From Manis javanica (Eukaryota > Chordata > Mammalia > Pholidota > Manidae), in contig NC_133167.1 of assembly GCF_040802235.1 (NCBI RefSeq), positions 42,220,001 to 42,284,000 on the forward strand: a stretch of DNA of 64,000 bases, written 5' to 3'. A program made the translations under genes and the position numbers. This document shows, one piece after another, positions 46,480 to 60,409 of the stretch. The notes beneath the pieces are model-generated. The model did not search any database. It saw only the letters and a program-made list of their open reading frames with translations, and had not been told where the DNA came from. How positions within the stretch are numbered: position 1 is the stretch's first letter; each line of letters begins with the position of its first letter.

Positions 46480-47687
46480 GGATTTGTTCCTCTGTATTTT
46501 GTCTGTTCTCCATCTCCTGGGGGGAACTTGCTCCATCAATCAAGCTCTCTTTTCTGTAACTTCAACCATTTCCTTTCTATGGGCTCTTTACCTTTACTCT
46601 GAAAACAAGCTCAGCTCTCTTCCAGGGACTGTGTCTGCTCCCACCCTCTCTTTATTCTTAGCCCGGCTGTTTCAAAGGAGCGGAATAGTTTTTCTGTCTC
46701 TGCCTCCAAGCCTAACTCATCTCACTTCATTTTGCCTTGTTCCCCTTCCATTCCATTTAAGCTTGTCTAATAAGATGAGGACTGAAATGGGTGATGTTTC
46801 ATTGGGCCCCTTTCACTTATTAGGCCTTTCTCCTTTATTTAATACAATTGATCACTCCAGCTTTCCTGAAACTCGGCTCTTTGAAGGTCCTTCCTTCACC
46901 TGCCTGATCATTCCCTTTCAGCTTCATGGACCCCTTCTCCTCCTTTATCCCCTTAGCACTTAGTTTTCTCATATAATTTAGATCACTGGTCCGCCCAGCA
47001 TATTCTCTTACTAGATCATCTAGAAATTTTTTCACTCTCAGGGGTTTGCTTAACAGCTACGTGTGAATAATTCTCAACTCTCTGTTTAACCCTTTCCTTT
47101 CTCATGAACTTCAGAATACTCAACTTCCCACTGCATAGGCCATAACCACTTCAAATTCAGTGTATCCAAAACTCAACTCATTTTCTTCCCTCCAAGACAA
47201 GATCATCTTTCTTACGTATTCTTTATATCAGTTAATGGCAACATCATCATTCTACCTGGCCATCAGTAGATGACCAAACTTCTATCAATCACTAAATCCT
47301 ACCATTTTACCTGCTAAATATTTCTCAAATGTACCTCTACTCCCTCTCTACTATAAATGCTTCAGTGGAGGCCCCTTATCATCTATTCCTGGATGACTGT
47401 AGTGGTATTTAAATTTGTCTCCTTGCCTCCCATGTGGCCACACCCCGCCCTCATGTATATATAGACCCTTTTTGTTGCCACTGTGACATAAAACTAAAAT
47501 CTGATTATGCCATTACCTTCCTTAAAATCTTCTATTGACTCCTATAGCTTGAAGAAAGAATAATGTTCAAGCTCCTAAGCTTGGCATACAAGAACTCCCA
47601 TGATCTGGCCCTTTTCTAGAATTTTACTCATATCAGCTGTCATTTTCTGCTTCAAAATGAAGAATTTCTTGTAGTTCTCATCTTGTG

Positions 47688-47690
<3 letters not shown>
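46480..47690 (+). mobile_element. L2 LINE, long ORF2 3' fragment
   Basis: The longest L2 in the window, about 1.2 kb. Collinear L2 blocks are tcctttatttaatacaattg, ccaaaactcaactcattttc, atcagttaatggcaacatca, tggatgactgtagtggtatt, aaatctgattatgccattac and catgatctggcccttt. Reading frames are broken; the 159-codon frame at 46484-46963 is an L2 artefact, not a gene. The (CA)n tract follows at its 3' edge. Confidence 0.85.

Positions 47691-47726
<36 letters not shown>
47691..47726 (+). repeat. (CA)18 microsatellite
   Basis: Eighteen uninterrupted CA units; likely polymorphic. Confidence 0.97.
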
Positions 47727-47732
<6 letters not shown>

Positions 47733-47929
47733 CTTTTTTTACCTCTACTTTCCAGAATCTACTTCATGTTATAAATTTATTTTATGTTTCATGTATATGA
47801 TAGTTATTCTGTGCATATATACCAATTGAATATTATTTTTGAAAACCTAAAAAAATATATTTCATCATTTATTCATTCAAATATGAGTGAACTAATTCAA
47901 ATTCAAGTTTTTCAACTTATATTTGCATA

Positions 47930-48130
47930 TCTTTAGTGCTTTTCTTGACTTCTCTATATCTTAGTTTCTTCATCTATAAAATTAGAATATGAATATTTAC
48001 CTCAAATAATTATTATGAAGACTATCATGTATATAAACCACCTGAATAGTAGTATGGGCCCCTCAAAATAGTAGAAGCTCATTAAATGATAGTTGATATT
48101 ATTTCATTACTATTTAATAATATAGCAATA
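47930..48130 (+). repeat. MIR SINE remnant
   Basis: ttagtttcttcatctataaa, aattattatgaagactatca and gaagctcattaaatgatag are in MIR order. Confidence 0.75.
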
Positions 48131-51100
48131 ATAAAAATACTTATTGGGTAACTGAGAATCAAAATGTTAGATGTTATGGGAAAAGAAACATTTGCTTTCA
48201 AAGAGATTGAGTCTAGTATAAAAGTGCCCATTTAAAAATTTTGCTCTTCAAATAGAGGAGCTTTATTGTATTGTCTCCTTGCGTAGGTTTCCTACAGGAA
48301 AAAAACAGAAGAAACAAGAACCTCTTTCCATTGGAGACTTTCTAATGGCCATGTGGTTTGAAGCATCACTTCCCCTCTTCTGTTTCACACCCCACACACG
48401 TCACTCTCTGTGCTTGCTCTGTGTGTGAGCAAGTCAAGCACAATCCATTCCATGCCCCAGTGCTACCTCATGCCTTTCTACCAGCTCTGTCTGTTTCAGA
48501 GTTTATTTTCTGAAAATATGATAGTCATAAAAGTCTCTATTAAAAATTGGAAGCATATTTTCCACACTGCTTTGCTCTGGATTCCATTTGGAATTAGAGG
48601 AATTGCTTCACTGCACAGGGATTTACAAGGCAGCTCCCCAGGACTATTTGGATACAAGTAGTGGGGGTGACCATCTTTTCCCAGACTTCACAGCCAATCT
48701 CTTCATTTTCCAAAGGCTGCTGGTTTCTTCACTCCCTTCACTCCCAGAAGATTTTTGTGAAATTGACTCCAGAAAGCAGATGGGGTAGTATGTAGACACA
48801 TTATTCATACTCATATTTTCCTTCCTTTGCTGCAGTTTTCATTCTCAGTTTTTCAAACTTAAACAAAATGATGGGTTTGACATGGAAAGAGGTATACACA
48901 TGGAAATTTACCAGATAATTTGTAGCTATGAATTCCTGTTATTAAATATTAGTTACTCAGTATGGTTATTCTTGTGGCTGTCAGCTTTAGGTTTTTTGAT
49001 TATGGAATTCTAAAACTATGGGTGGTTTCCATAGCAAATACTTATAGAACTTAATATTTTCATTTATTTTAAATAACAGTTATTTAACTGCTGAGTTAGA
49101 AGAACCACCAGATTCATTTGCTAGTTTGGAAGTATCTTTAAGTCTTTGTCATTCTTTCCAGAACTTTATATTGAAGAAATAACTAAATTACAGTTTAATG
49201 CAGAACATTGTGTTTCTCATTTTAGTGCTAAATTTTTAACTAGACTTTCTGGTTGGATGGACTGGTGTACAATGAGGTTAACTGATTACCAATGGGAAGG
49301 TGAACTGCAAAAAAACGTTGCTGGTTTTCTGGTTTTTGGCTGCAAACACAAAACCTCTGAAGTTTTGTAAAGAATCCTTCTACTTTCTTTTGAGAGAGAA
49401 GAAAGACACTGGCTGTTGTCAAAGGCAAATGAGTGATTCTGACGTAAGAATTGTCTTTTACACAAGTTTGTACCGGGCTAAAAAAGGCATGGGTCCAATG
49501 AAAGAGGAACAACTGACCATTCTGTTAGGGAGCTTGTGTTCAAGCCATAAAATGCTACAAGAGTTATGTCTTTCTGAGTGTTCACAAAAAAAAATCTCAC
49601 TTCCTCCTCCAACCTTTCCCCATTTTCCTTTAAGTCTTGATCTCTACTGATTAGGCATGTATTGGTTTGTGCTTTTATTTTATTCTCTTTGGCATAGTAA
49701 AACAGAACTGTATTTTTCTGAGAAACAACTGATAAATTCCTGAACCAATGGAGTTCTCATTAGTGTGGAAAGATTTAAGTATATTGTTAACATAGTGAAC
49801 ATAAGTTTATCTGTTAGTTCGACTTTTTTAAAAAGGGGAGCGTAATACCTTTTTGCAGAAAATAATACAGTATGAAACAGAATTAGTTCTATAGAGATAA
49901 ATCACTGAGTACATTCAAAGTTCCACCGGTAGTGTTTGTGTTGGGTATATGGAGGATAATGAAATAAAATAAAATTAGTATTTTTATAATAATCAAATTT
50001 TTAATGATATTTTGGTATATTCAGCATATTAATAAGTAAGTTTCATAAACTTGCCAAAGGTACATTCACCTGAGCTACCTTGCACCCCTTCCTCATCTGT
50101 TCTATGGATGTACTATTACTGAAGTCCTAGAAGGATGCAGGTCCAGTTCCAGGAAAACTATTTTGAAATAGATTACTATTTTATTTTATTTTTTAATGCT
50201 TTCAACATCCTTTCTGTTTGAAGGAAAGGCATTCAGGATTCTGCGTTAGAATCAGGGTCTCACACTGCAGCTCCATCTGATCTTGTCTTCCCAAACTATG
50301 CAAATTATAGACTTTTCTTTCTAGCCTATGAACAATTTATCTGTTTGGTGTCCTCTTCTTTCCTAACTCCATAGGGAATTAATATACAACACATGCCCCC
50401 TCTAGTTATTATTCTACTGCAAGGGTTTAATAATCTTACTCTGTAATGCAAGCTCATTTTATGGTAATTTTCTCTTGACAGTCTTTCTTCAATATTCTCT
50501 GGCCATTAGAATCAGCTGACATCGTGGCTCTGGGTGAACCCCAGTATCAGATGGACTATGTGGTTCACACTATAGATAGAAGAAACACAGCTGTCATGGA
50601 TATTTTGTACTTGTTCACAGAGAGTTCCGCAATCAAGACATTAAAATGCTTGAAATCCACTCTAATAAAAACTGCCTTAGTGTAATCAAAATGAAAATTT
50701 GCCCACTGCATTCCCACTCTTTCTGAAGAGGATTTTTGAGTTTCTATGGGACAGAAGCCTGTAATAGTGCATCATATGGAAGGCATAGTGCAGGGAAGGT
50801 GGGTTCTCTGTGGATACACAAGGATATGGATGAACAGTTGGCTCAGCTAATCTTGTTGAAATACACTAAAATGTAAGGCTGTAAACTAATCTGAGTCTCC
50901 ATGACCATACCTGTATCATGTCTTGTGGAATTTATTTAGAGCATTTCAAAGAGATTGGGAAGTTTGTGATATCTCTTCATTTTTTTCTTTGATTCCTCCA
51001 ATTTTCTTTTTACCCCATATTCCTAAAACATAGTCATATTTCTGTTCTTTTGAGCTGACAACATATGTATCATCAGTAGGTCTACAGGTAGTAGGAATAT

Positions 51101-51249
51101 GACATTGCCTCACAGTGAGATCTTTTTGATTTCGGGAAATTCCCTCACTTCCCAACTATTACTATTTTTCTACACTTAGAGCCTTTAACAGTTAGAAATT
51201 TCTTCATTTAGAACTTCTCCTTTTCCTTTTCCTCAAATAACAGAGCATC

Positions 51250-51420
51250 AGTATTTGAGGCCTCACATTTGAGTCCTGAATTTGCCATTTGCAACCTTGT
51301 GATCTTGAGCAAGTTAACTGATCTTTGAGTTTCAGTTTTCTCATCTGCATCTTGAAGAATTGAATAAAAATTTTTGGCACTTGATAGGCACTGAAGAAAA
51401 GTGGGTATTATTAATTTTTT
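51250..51420 (+). repeat. MIR SINE remnant
   Basis: tgtgatcttgagcaagttaa, ttcagttttctcatctgca and cttgataggcactgaagaaa. Confidence 0.8.
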
Positions 51421-52359
51421 CAAGACAGATTCCCTGATTGGGCCATTACATATTGTTTCCTCCATAACTGAAATAATTTTCATCAGACCATTCACAGTGT
51501 AGCCCTGGAGGGAAGGGGGTGTTCCAAACCAGGAACAAGCTCCAGATGAATCTGCTGAAACCGAAGTAAGTCGGTTTGGAGAAAGGTGTTATTTCTTACA
51601 GCTCCCCTGGGTTCACTATCCAGCTCTGCTCAGTCTGTCCTATGCACGCCCTCCCCCTGCCCACCCTTCCAGCAGGAGCTCCATGGGTGGGTCTGTGCTG
51701 ACTGACAGGCACCAGACCAATTAGGCACCCGAAAGGGAGGTGTGGGAGAGAATGGCAGTTTTCTCTCCACCCTATGCCCTGAGGTTCCACTGTGATAAAC
51801 ATACACATGCTGTGGTGTGTAAATGGACTAAGACCAGTCAGTAAATTCTGGAAATTCTGGGTAAAAACCTTCATTTACTCCATACCCAGTTCAGTAGTAA
51901 GTTTGGAGTGAAGAGGTTGGGGGATTGTGACTCCTGGGCATCTGGGGCAGAACTTGGGGTGAAGGGCATTGGGAAGAGGTAAAATTGGGAGTTTGAAATG
52001 ACAATAATGAATTTTTGTTTATCTCATGTTTTGCCCTTGGGCCAGGCCTGTGCTCAACTCTTGATTATTCACAAAACAAGTCAAGAAAAGCAAACCATCA
52101 AAAACCCTGGAAGTTCTGCTTTGGTATTAGGATGCACTTCACAAACTTGGCAGTGCATAAAACATCTGTTTACTTTCTTGATATTTTACTGGTGTCACGA
52201 CAGACTTATGTGAACCCAGGAAGTTTTGTGAGGGATGGCATGGGCCTACACCTGTGTGGTCAGTGAAGAGTAAGGAGCTCTTGGAACTCACTCAACCCCT
52301 ACCGATTCCGCCCCGCAGTAGCGCCCAGGGAACACAGGCCCTGAGTTAGATGACTGGAC
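51421..52359. other. no recognisable feature
   Basis: Moderately GC-rich intron DNA. Short open frames on both strands have no family signature. Confidence 0.35.
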
Positions 52360-52490
52360 TAAAGTCATGACTCCTTATAAATTCCTTATAAATATAATGC
52401 ATTGGAACCTTAATTTTCTCATTTATAAAATAGGAATAATACTTTTAATTTTATTATTTCATAGGTTCAAAATAAAGCATTCTTGTCTGT
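52360..52490 (+). repeat. MIR SINE remnant, weak
   Basis: ttggaaccttaattttctca and tttataaaataggaataata. Confidence 0.45.
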
Positions 52491-53184
52491 GGAAATTCTT
52501 TGTCTGCTGTAGAGGTCTATAGAATGATGGTGTTATTTTAGAATATCTTTACTGAGATGAACAGTTAGCTGAATGCAAAATCAATTATTTCTTTTAAGTA
52601 AATGATGATGATACTTCAAAGGAATGTAAGACTCTTGGATTAAGGAAAGTAAAATTCCCTGTTTATATAACTGTCTAGTAACCTCCTAAAGCCCTAAAAT
52701 AGGAATTAAATAGGAAAAAGTAAGAATGGGGGCTTTTAATCGAGGATAGTAGAACAGATGGTAAAAGAAAAGGTGATTTTTCTAATATAACCAAGCTGCA
52801 GTGTCTACATAAACAAAGATGTAGCTTCCTGGCAGAAGACTCAATCCACTGCTTTGTGCCTATTCCTCTCTCATCAGGAAGTCTGTCTCAAATCAAAGTC
52901 AAGCTCCAGGGCCTGTTTATAGCATGGTATCCCTTTTCCCTGGGTCAGAAGGTGACTTTGAGCTAGAAATTTAAACTGGTGACAAATATCCACAGCAATC
53001 TGAGCCAAGTGTTCGGACAAAAGTTCTATCACCCCTCAGGCCTGCCTACTTTCTGGTATATTTTAAGACTCTTTGCTTGTACAAAGAGAAACATGCAGTT
53101 AAAGAGAGGGGGGCATCAACTAAATTAAATAAAGTCTTACTTCCTTTCATGGATAGAGTGTTGAAATAATTTTAAAGAAAAGCT

Positions 53185-53340
53185 TCTAAATTAAAACCGG
53201 ACCATGACACAGGAAATCTGCTTTCTAATTGCACTGTCATGAACTAGCTTGGTAATTTTGTAGAAGTGACTTAAATTTTCTGTGCTTCAGTTTCCTTCAT
53301 AATAAAACCTGTGATACATTAACCAGGGCCACTTCCTGCT
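53185..53340 (+). repeat. MIR SINE remnant
   Basis: agaagtgacttaaattttct and tgtgcttcagtttccttcat. Confidence 0.65.
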
Positions 53341-53416
53341 CTGAAAATCTATGACTATATAAAGTTTATGTAAACTTATTTCACTTAGATCAGATTTGTG
53401 CTATACTACTGTGGAG

Positions 53417-53491
53417 ACACTCGTAGACATGTCATGTACACACTTAGGTCGTGAGATGTGAAGACACTTTATACACACTTAGGTCGGTTGA
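53417..53491 (+). repeat. short spaced direct repeat
   Basis: acacacttaggtcg occurs twice about 38 bp apart, near a third partial gacac motif. Function unknown. Confidence 0.6.
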
Positions 53492-54754
53492 GGCATCATG
53501 CATAATCTCAGTAGGTAATATGTTTTTATACATTTAAATAAGGATTTGAAGTTTGATCTATATTTCTAGTAATTTACCTAACTATGGTTCATTTCAGGAA
53601 TACTGTATAACTGTGTAAAAGAATCTGCCTTTCAGTGAAGGACTTTACAACAAAGTTTTTAGATACTATTTTAAAGAGAGATTGTGACAAAAAAATTCAC
53701 AATAATCTGGCATAACATTTTGTGGATTTCTGATTAACTTTGAACTTTCCAATTAGAAAGAAACTGAGCAAATGTATCATGTGTTGTGTACACTATCAAA
53801 ACTATAATACTCAATGTTTTCTAATCATTTTTTGGTGGGAAAAGAGGTCCGAGTTTAGCAGCATCCTAGGTCCTTACCCTTATAGCTAATGGATTTGTCT
53901 TTGCAGTGGAGACACTGCATACTTTTCCTGACAACCTACTGAACCTACTAAACTGATATTCTCTCTAGACTTATAAAAAAAAAAGAAGAAAAAAGAATTT
54001 TATTGATGATTAGATCATGGGATCATTGTACTTGTTCTTGATTCCTTATTTTGTACTTATTTCTGACTCCTTATTTTTCTTTGCAATGATGTTGGGCAGA
54101 TAGCTACATGTTAGGCCGAATAGTGAGAAGGTTTGAGTTACTCCATTGATATTTCTTAAACAGAATTTTTTGGCTGCCTGTCCTCCTTTTGCCTCAGGGA
54201 AAATGAGAGCCCATTTCTGTGTTTCTTTTCCAATTTCCCTCTTTCTCTAATACTGAGTTCTTTAAACATTTATGTTCCCAAGTCCTGCTAGAATTTCACT
54301 ATTTCACTCCTAGGTGTTCTGGGCTGAAAATAGTCTTCTTTTTCCCCTTATGTCTTTATAAGAAGTATGTGTCTAATTCAGATGCATGAAAATTTTAGGT
54401 GAAAAATATGACAAGATTTTTTTAAAAACTTCTTACAAATGTTCACATGCATGTTTACATCAGAGATGCCAGTGGGAGAAAACTGATACATTCTAAATTA
54501 ATTTTCTTCTGTGTAGGTGAGATATTCTTGGTCATATTAAAGTACTTGACAATAATTCCCTTTTTTGGGGAATATAAAACCAATTCTATCTTCCAAAGCC
54601 ATTATGAAAATATGTTAATGAAGTTAGAATTTGTTTCAGATGATTCTGAAAAATTTGACTTCTTTATTGAAAGAAATAATAATGCTCTTTTCTTAAATGA
54701 TGGTGATTTCTACTTGCTTTTCACTACAGAGGAAGTTATTCCCACCATGCAGAC

Positions 54755-54880
54755 TATGGGGCAGTTACTTTCATTCCTTCATTTATTCATTAATTCTGTA
54801 AACATTTGCTGAGTACCAGCTGTTTACCAGGCACTTTACTGGATGATATAGAAACAAATGTTTAATTCTTACACCAAAGA
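54755..54880 (-). repeat. L2 LINE 3' end, antisense
   Basis: ttcattccttcatttattca, taaacatttgctgagtacca and taccaggcactttactggat match reversed L2 3' end. Confidence 0.7.
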
Positions 54881-56149
54881 CCTAATCGTCTATTGGGGAT
54901 AAGTAAATTCAAGGATAATACCATGTGACCTGTGCTGTGGTGGAATCAGTGGAGGATTCTAGAGGTACTAGAGGACATCGGTACCACATACAGCCTCGGA
55001 GATGGGGGCTTGGGGTGACAGGTCATAGTCCGTCTCAGAGGAGGATACACTTGAGCAGCCATTTACTTGCATTCATCATTGTTTTCCTTATCTGTAGGCC
55101 ATCTTCCCCTTCACATACCCAGCTCCTTTAATTCATCATCGGGCCTAAAGTGCCTCCTCTTTGAAATCTTTTTGATTATCCCAAATATCTTAGCTCTTTT
55201 TGTCTAAACTACAGCACTTTGTCTTCTGTGACACACACACAGAAGAAGATTTCCTGCATTACCCATTGTTTTAGTTTCATGTATTAATAAACATCATTGA
55301 TCTCTTAATTATAGCAATATGTTCCTTGACAGTAAAGATCATCTCAAACCCAGAAAGTCAGACACAGATTCAAAGCTATTAATATAGTAGGTACACAATA
55401 AATGTTTGTGATTAAGAATTCAAGCGAAATATATTTCTCTTGATGGTTCAAAATCAAGTGGCTTCTCTGTGTTAATTGTCAGATTGTTGCCAAATTGCCT
55501 TACTCAATCTTGCCTGTTTTTATATACATAGAAAACTTAAAAAAATAGGATCAGCTTTTATGTATAGGTTAGCTATATTTGGTATCTTTTTATGTGAAAC
55601 CTCATAAAAATAATACTTCAAAGCACACCTATTGGCTATGAAATAGAAATAAAAGTTAATTTTGTAACTTACCTATTGTATTTATAGTGACTTTAGTCAG
55701 GCTATCGAGGCACAAAGATGATTAACACACTATCCTGTATTTAAGAGGAACCTGTGATGATGGGAATCAACATATGAACAAATCATTAAAACACAGTATA
55801 ATAAATAGATGAAAAAGAATGGCATAGAAGGATCCAACTCACCTGTGAGAGCAAAGATTGGTTTCCTGAGGATATATACCCACAATGTCCATGACAGGTG
55901 TGTGGTAACCAGCAGAAAGGAGGTAAGAGAGGAGCAAGACAAGGGAATCTAAGTAGGAAAAACAAAATACGTGAAGAGATTCTTGAAAGTATTAATTAGC
56001 ATTATTTTTCAGGCAACTGCAGCTACTTTAATGTCTTGGGGCATAGAATGGAGGTAGGATGATCTCATTTATTATTAGAAACTTGACTTTTTAGACAATT
56101 TACTGCTTATAAATTCAATATATAATAGTAGTAGAGATAGCAGGTATAG
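54881..56149. other. mostly unannotated intron DNA
   Basis: No exon or confident repeat. Around 55730-55950 there may be a badly eroded L2 in antisense. Confidence 0.3.
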
Positions 56150-56480
56150 TCCAATTTTTTCTTCCTCTAACCATTAAAAAGCTGAGTTGTGAAGAGAAGA
56201 GATATAGGACCACACTTGGGTTAAGAGAATCAAGTGAGGATTTTTGTTTTGTTTTGAGATGACAGAATGGGATGTTTACAGGCTTAGAGAAAGTGTCCCG
56301 TGGAGAGGGAGATCTTAAAATACAGAAAGAAAGGGCAGTAAAGATTGACCATGGCATAGAAAGGCACAACATTGGAAGTGAAGGTAGAGGGGCTAGCTTC
56401 AAAGAAGAACTTGGATATTCTATCTTTGACTCTGGATGCAAGGAGGCAAAGATAGAGGTTCAAGTGAAAGCGATATGGGA
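56150..56480 (-). repeat. L2 LINE remnant, antisense
   Basis: ttttgttttgagatgacaga, gtgtcccgtggagagggaga and aggcaaagatagaggttcaa follow reversed L2 ORF2. Confidence 0.5.
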
Positions 56481-57019
56481 GTGGAAGGTTGTGATAATTT
56501 ATGCCTGGATACATCAACTATTTTTATTGCCTCAATCATTTTAATGCCTCAGTTATTTTAATGCATCAATTTTAATCAAATGGAAAATTAAATCTTTTAA
56601 TTTAGTAATTATTTCACATATTTGGGATGTCCTTTGAGAACAACTGTTTTACCTATTGCTCTGCTTGTCCTAACGTATGAAGATTATCAGTAAATCATTT
56701 GTTTTTATTGGGAATGTTGGTTAAATATCAGACAGTTGCTCAGAGTGCTCTTGCATGCTGATACATGTTTCCTTCTCCAGCTGGGCAGTATGCTGTACTT
56801 CGGATAGTCAGCTGCAGCCTTCCATCAGTCCCTCTTTCCCCTCTATCTTCCCCACTCCAGCCAGGAGTAAACAAATGATAACAACAGAAAGAGACTCACT
56901 CTCAGAAGCAAGGTTAGGGTTTTCTGCTGGCTAGTGATCTATATTCGATTGACATTTATTTCTAGAGTTTTTTTTGCTTCTGTAAGTAGTATTATATTAT
57001 ATCTAAGTAGGACTTACAG

Positions 57020-57190
57020 TTAACCAAGTATATTCCACTTATTTGATGCACATGTAAAACCTAAGAGCCTTAAATATTAACAAGTACAGAAACTGAGACT
57101 CAGAAGAGATAAATGATGCAGTGGATGTTGGACAGAAATATAGATTCTAGGTTCTCTGGTTTCCAGTCCATGCTTCCTTCAATCTTATCA
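57020..57190 (-). repeat. MIR SINE remnant
   Basis: gtacagaaactgagactcag, then ggttctctggtttccagtcc, are reversed MIR blocks. Confidence 0.65.
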
Positions 57191-57799
57191 TATGGAGAAG
57201 AGAGTAGCATAGGAGAAAGATAGTTTTAGTCACCAAGAAAGACACTCTATAGTACATGAAAATCACTTTTGTTCCATTCATTCTTAGAAACCTCACTGAG
57301 ACCAAACCTGTAGCAGGCAATAGTTAGGAAAAGTATGGTTCAAACTTGTAGAAGCTTAGATTTTTTTTCAGACCTGGATGCTGGGAGTTATTATGAAGAG
57401 CTGTGGTGTGGAGGAAATAACCACACAAAGTTTTAATTAACCCAACTAAAATTTTTACTTGAGATGAAATAGGAAACCTTGTAAACAGGAATCTGCATAG
57501 ATGTAAACAAGTGCAATCACAGGATGTATTACAGGGCAAGAGCTAGAAGTGAAGATGATTACAGATGAGTTAAAGGTTTAACCACTTCCAGAAATGTTTT
57601 ACCAGTTTGTGTGAAAGCTGCCCATTGATAATCAATCTGCCATCACAAATATTTGTCTGGGCTTCTGTGCACCAAGAGGAGTGCTATGGAGCACTCAGTC
57701 TGTGTATTTACTGATACTTTCAGAGGTAGAGCCCTTGGTTTCTCACCTTGGGAAGTTTCCAATGTCGTTGCCAAGTAAACACTTGAAAAGATCAGGCTA

Positions 57800-58060
57800 A
57801 GAAATAGGATATATAAATATTGAACAAAAATAGATTAAACTTTTGAGAATAAGTCTGGAATAAGGTCAGGGAAGGGGAAAAATCTGCCCAAGTTGTCAGG
57901 AAATGGCTGAAGGGTTCAGAGAGGAAGGAGACAGGAGAATACAAAATTCTGGAAGCCATCGAAGAGGTTTTAGAAGAGATCAATAATAATTGTGTCACAG
58001 AAATCCAAGAGAAGGGTGATGCAAAGAGGTACTGGATCTGGCAGTGTGGAGTTTTTCTAA
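57800..58060 (-). repeat. L2 LINE remnant, antisense
   Basis: cagagaggaaggagacagga, tctggaagccatcgaagagg and agagatcaataataattgtg are reversed L2 ORF2 in order. Confidence 0.65.
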
Positions 58061-58594
58061 TGACCTTTGAGAGAATAGTCATCCAAAGAGTTAAGAACCA
58101 AAGCAAAATTTCCAAAGGTGAGACTTCTTAGTCTAATGTCTTGATTTCTGAACTCCTTTCAGGTAGTGGCTATATTAGGTCATATATTTACCTAAAATTC
58201 TACTCAACCAATTTTAGTTCTATATTGTTTTCTAATCCTAAGGATGTCAGATATTATTAATGAAATGATGGCTATGATCTATTGGTGTTTCTATTTTTAG
58301 TGCTAGAAAGTATTTGTGGTGCTACTGAGGTATTGTGCAGAAGCAGAGGACTGTGATCAGTGGATTAGATAAGAATATTGCCTGGAGTCCTCCTTTGCTT
58401 GATGATATTTAATATATATGAAAATAATACATGTTACCACAAATATATCATAAATTACCATAACTTACTCAGTAAAGTTAATACTATGGAGGCAGTCATT
58501 GACCATGCTGTCAGGTATTACTGTGCCGATCCTCAGAGGCTCTTCTATTGATTATTGATATGATTGCCTAAAAGCTTTTACTTTCTAATTAAAA

Positions 58595-58705
58595 GTCAGG
58601 AAGTATTTATTGAACATCTGCTACATTCTAGGTATTGTGGGAGGCTGTTAGGACTACCACAGTGTATAAGACACAGTCCTGCCCTCATTGAATAACTAAT
58701 AGTCT
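58595..58705 (-). repeat. L2 LINE 3' end, antisense
   Basis: aagtatttattgaacatctg, cattctaggtattgtgggag and cagtcctgccctcattgaat. Confidence 0.75.
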
Positions 58706-58709
58706 GTCT

Positions 58710-58730
58710 TGAGAGAGAGAGAGAGAAAGA
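58710..58730 (+). repeat. (GA)n microsatellite
   Basis: Short GA run directly after the L2 fragment. Confidence 0.85.
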
Positions 58731-60409
58731 CAACTCTATAGAAAGGGAGTGTTTTGAAAATTTAGTTGTCACAAATGAAATACTTTTCCTATTTAGATCA
58801 AGACATAATCATATATGCATAATATTATCTAAAAATAGTTTATTATTTTAGTGATTTCATTGACTGCTAAAATATTGTTTCTTCAAACCAGGACATACCA
58901 GAAGAAGTAGGCATTTTGACCAAACTCTAGGCAGTTTTATTTCAAACAAAATACCACAAAACATTCAATTCCACTGAAGAATTAGCCCACATTTTATTTT
59001 TGTCATCCAAAGCACATCACATTCCAAACTTCCTGTTTCTGGTATGTGTGGTATACACTTTGAAGTAGACAATAGTCTGGGTGTTAATTCCATGTTGTCT
59101 ACTCTTTCTTGTTAGGTTGGCAAAGTGGTGCAAATATCACTTCCTCTAGCGTAAGAAGATAACAGAATCCCGTGTCTGTGATGATTGTTCAAGATAAATG
59201 ATGCCATTATATTCCTGTTTTATTTGGACCTTCTTTTTTGAATATCTTTAGCATGCCCTTTAACTCAATAAATATTTAAATTCTTTCTTACAACTGTTTT
59301 ACTTTTTTTTGTTTTGTTACTGATGTGATTATTTGTGTATGCTTTAAAAAATATGGAAGAAACAAACTTTAAAAAAAGAAAGCAAATTTCTACAACTTTC
59401 ACTTTTAATATGATCTAATAGTATTAGCATTATTTATAATCATGTACCTCACATAGCTCAATTAGAATATTCTGCTATGCTCTGTAACAGATTGAGAGAG
59501 ATCTATATCTCTCCATATAATTTTCATTAAATTGTACAGAATGGTTATCTACTTGCTTGCTTCCTCATAGCCTGAGTGACTGTCCAGTGGAGAGATGGTT
59601 GAGAAGTAGAGAAGGTAGTCAGAGCTATAACGTAGTCATATTCATAGTTGCTTGGGCCAAATTTTTCACTTTGTTACCAGATGTGATTTTTCAGCTGCTA
59701 TGGCAACTAATCCTCAAACATATTTCCACTATTTTATTGCAAGTTATTACAATCAGTTAATATACCATGTGCTTATTATATTCTGTAGTGTGAATTAAAT
59801 GGGATTTTGTATTAGCTATTTTGGAAGTTGCAGAAGATAACGTGATTTTATACTCTTAGTTTAATGAAATTTATTTTAAGATAACAGGTTCAAATACTTG
59901 GCATAAAAATATAGTGAGACACATCAATATATATTTCTTGTGGTATGCAAAAATACATTAATTTCTCTATTAATGTGTGATAATATTCTGCTTATTTAAT
60001 GCATATATCTCATTGGAGCAATCTCTCTAACAAATCAGGATAACCAAATTCTTTTTAAATTAATACATGTGTGCAAGGCCATTAATATACATCAGAAAAC
60101 AGCATATGTGAAAATTCCAAGCCTTGATAAGTCTTTATGAAAGAACAATGTATAGAAAAGATAATATGTTGTTTGTTTACAATTGTAATATAAATTATGA
60201 CTTAATGGTGTTTTTTATTCTTTATTTTTTAAGTTCTACAATCTTGAATATACATAGTCAAAATTATTTCTCACAAAAAGGAAATTTGCAGTTCATTTAT
60301 TTAACACATATTTATTGAATGCAATGTGATAGACAATCTGTGGCTCTGGCGATGCCGCAATGAGGTCTTCTATGACTACGTGACATTGGAATTCTACTGC
60401 AGGGTGTGG
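58731..60409. other. mostly unannotated intron DNA
   Basis: AT-rich. A small reversed L2-like end is possible at 60290-60360 (catttatttaacacatattt). No exon seen. Confidence 0.35.

Noticed and set aside
46484..46963. 159-codon plus-strand frame
   Set aside because: It lies in L2 ORF2-derived DNA in a wrong or broken frame.
49300..49650. 116-codon frame in intron 1, possible exon
   Set aside because: No domain, no clear splice sites, and an overlapping open frame on the opposite strand of similar length.
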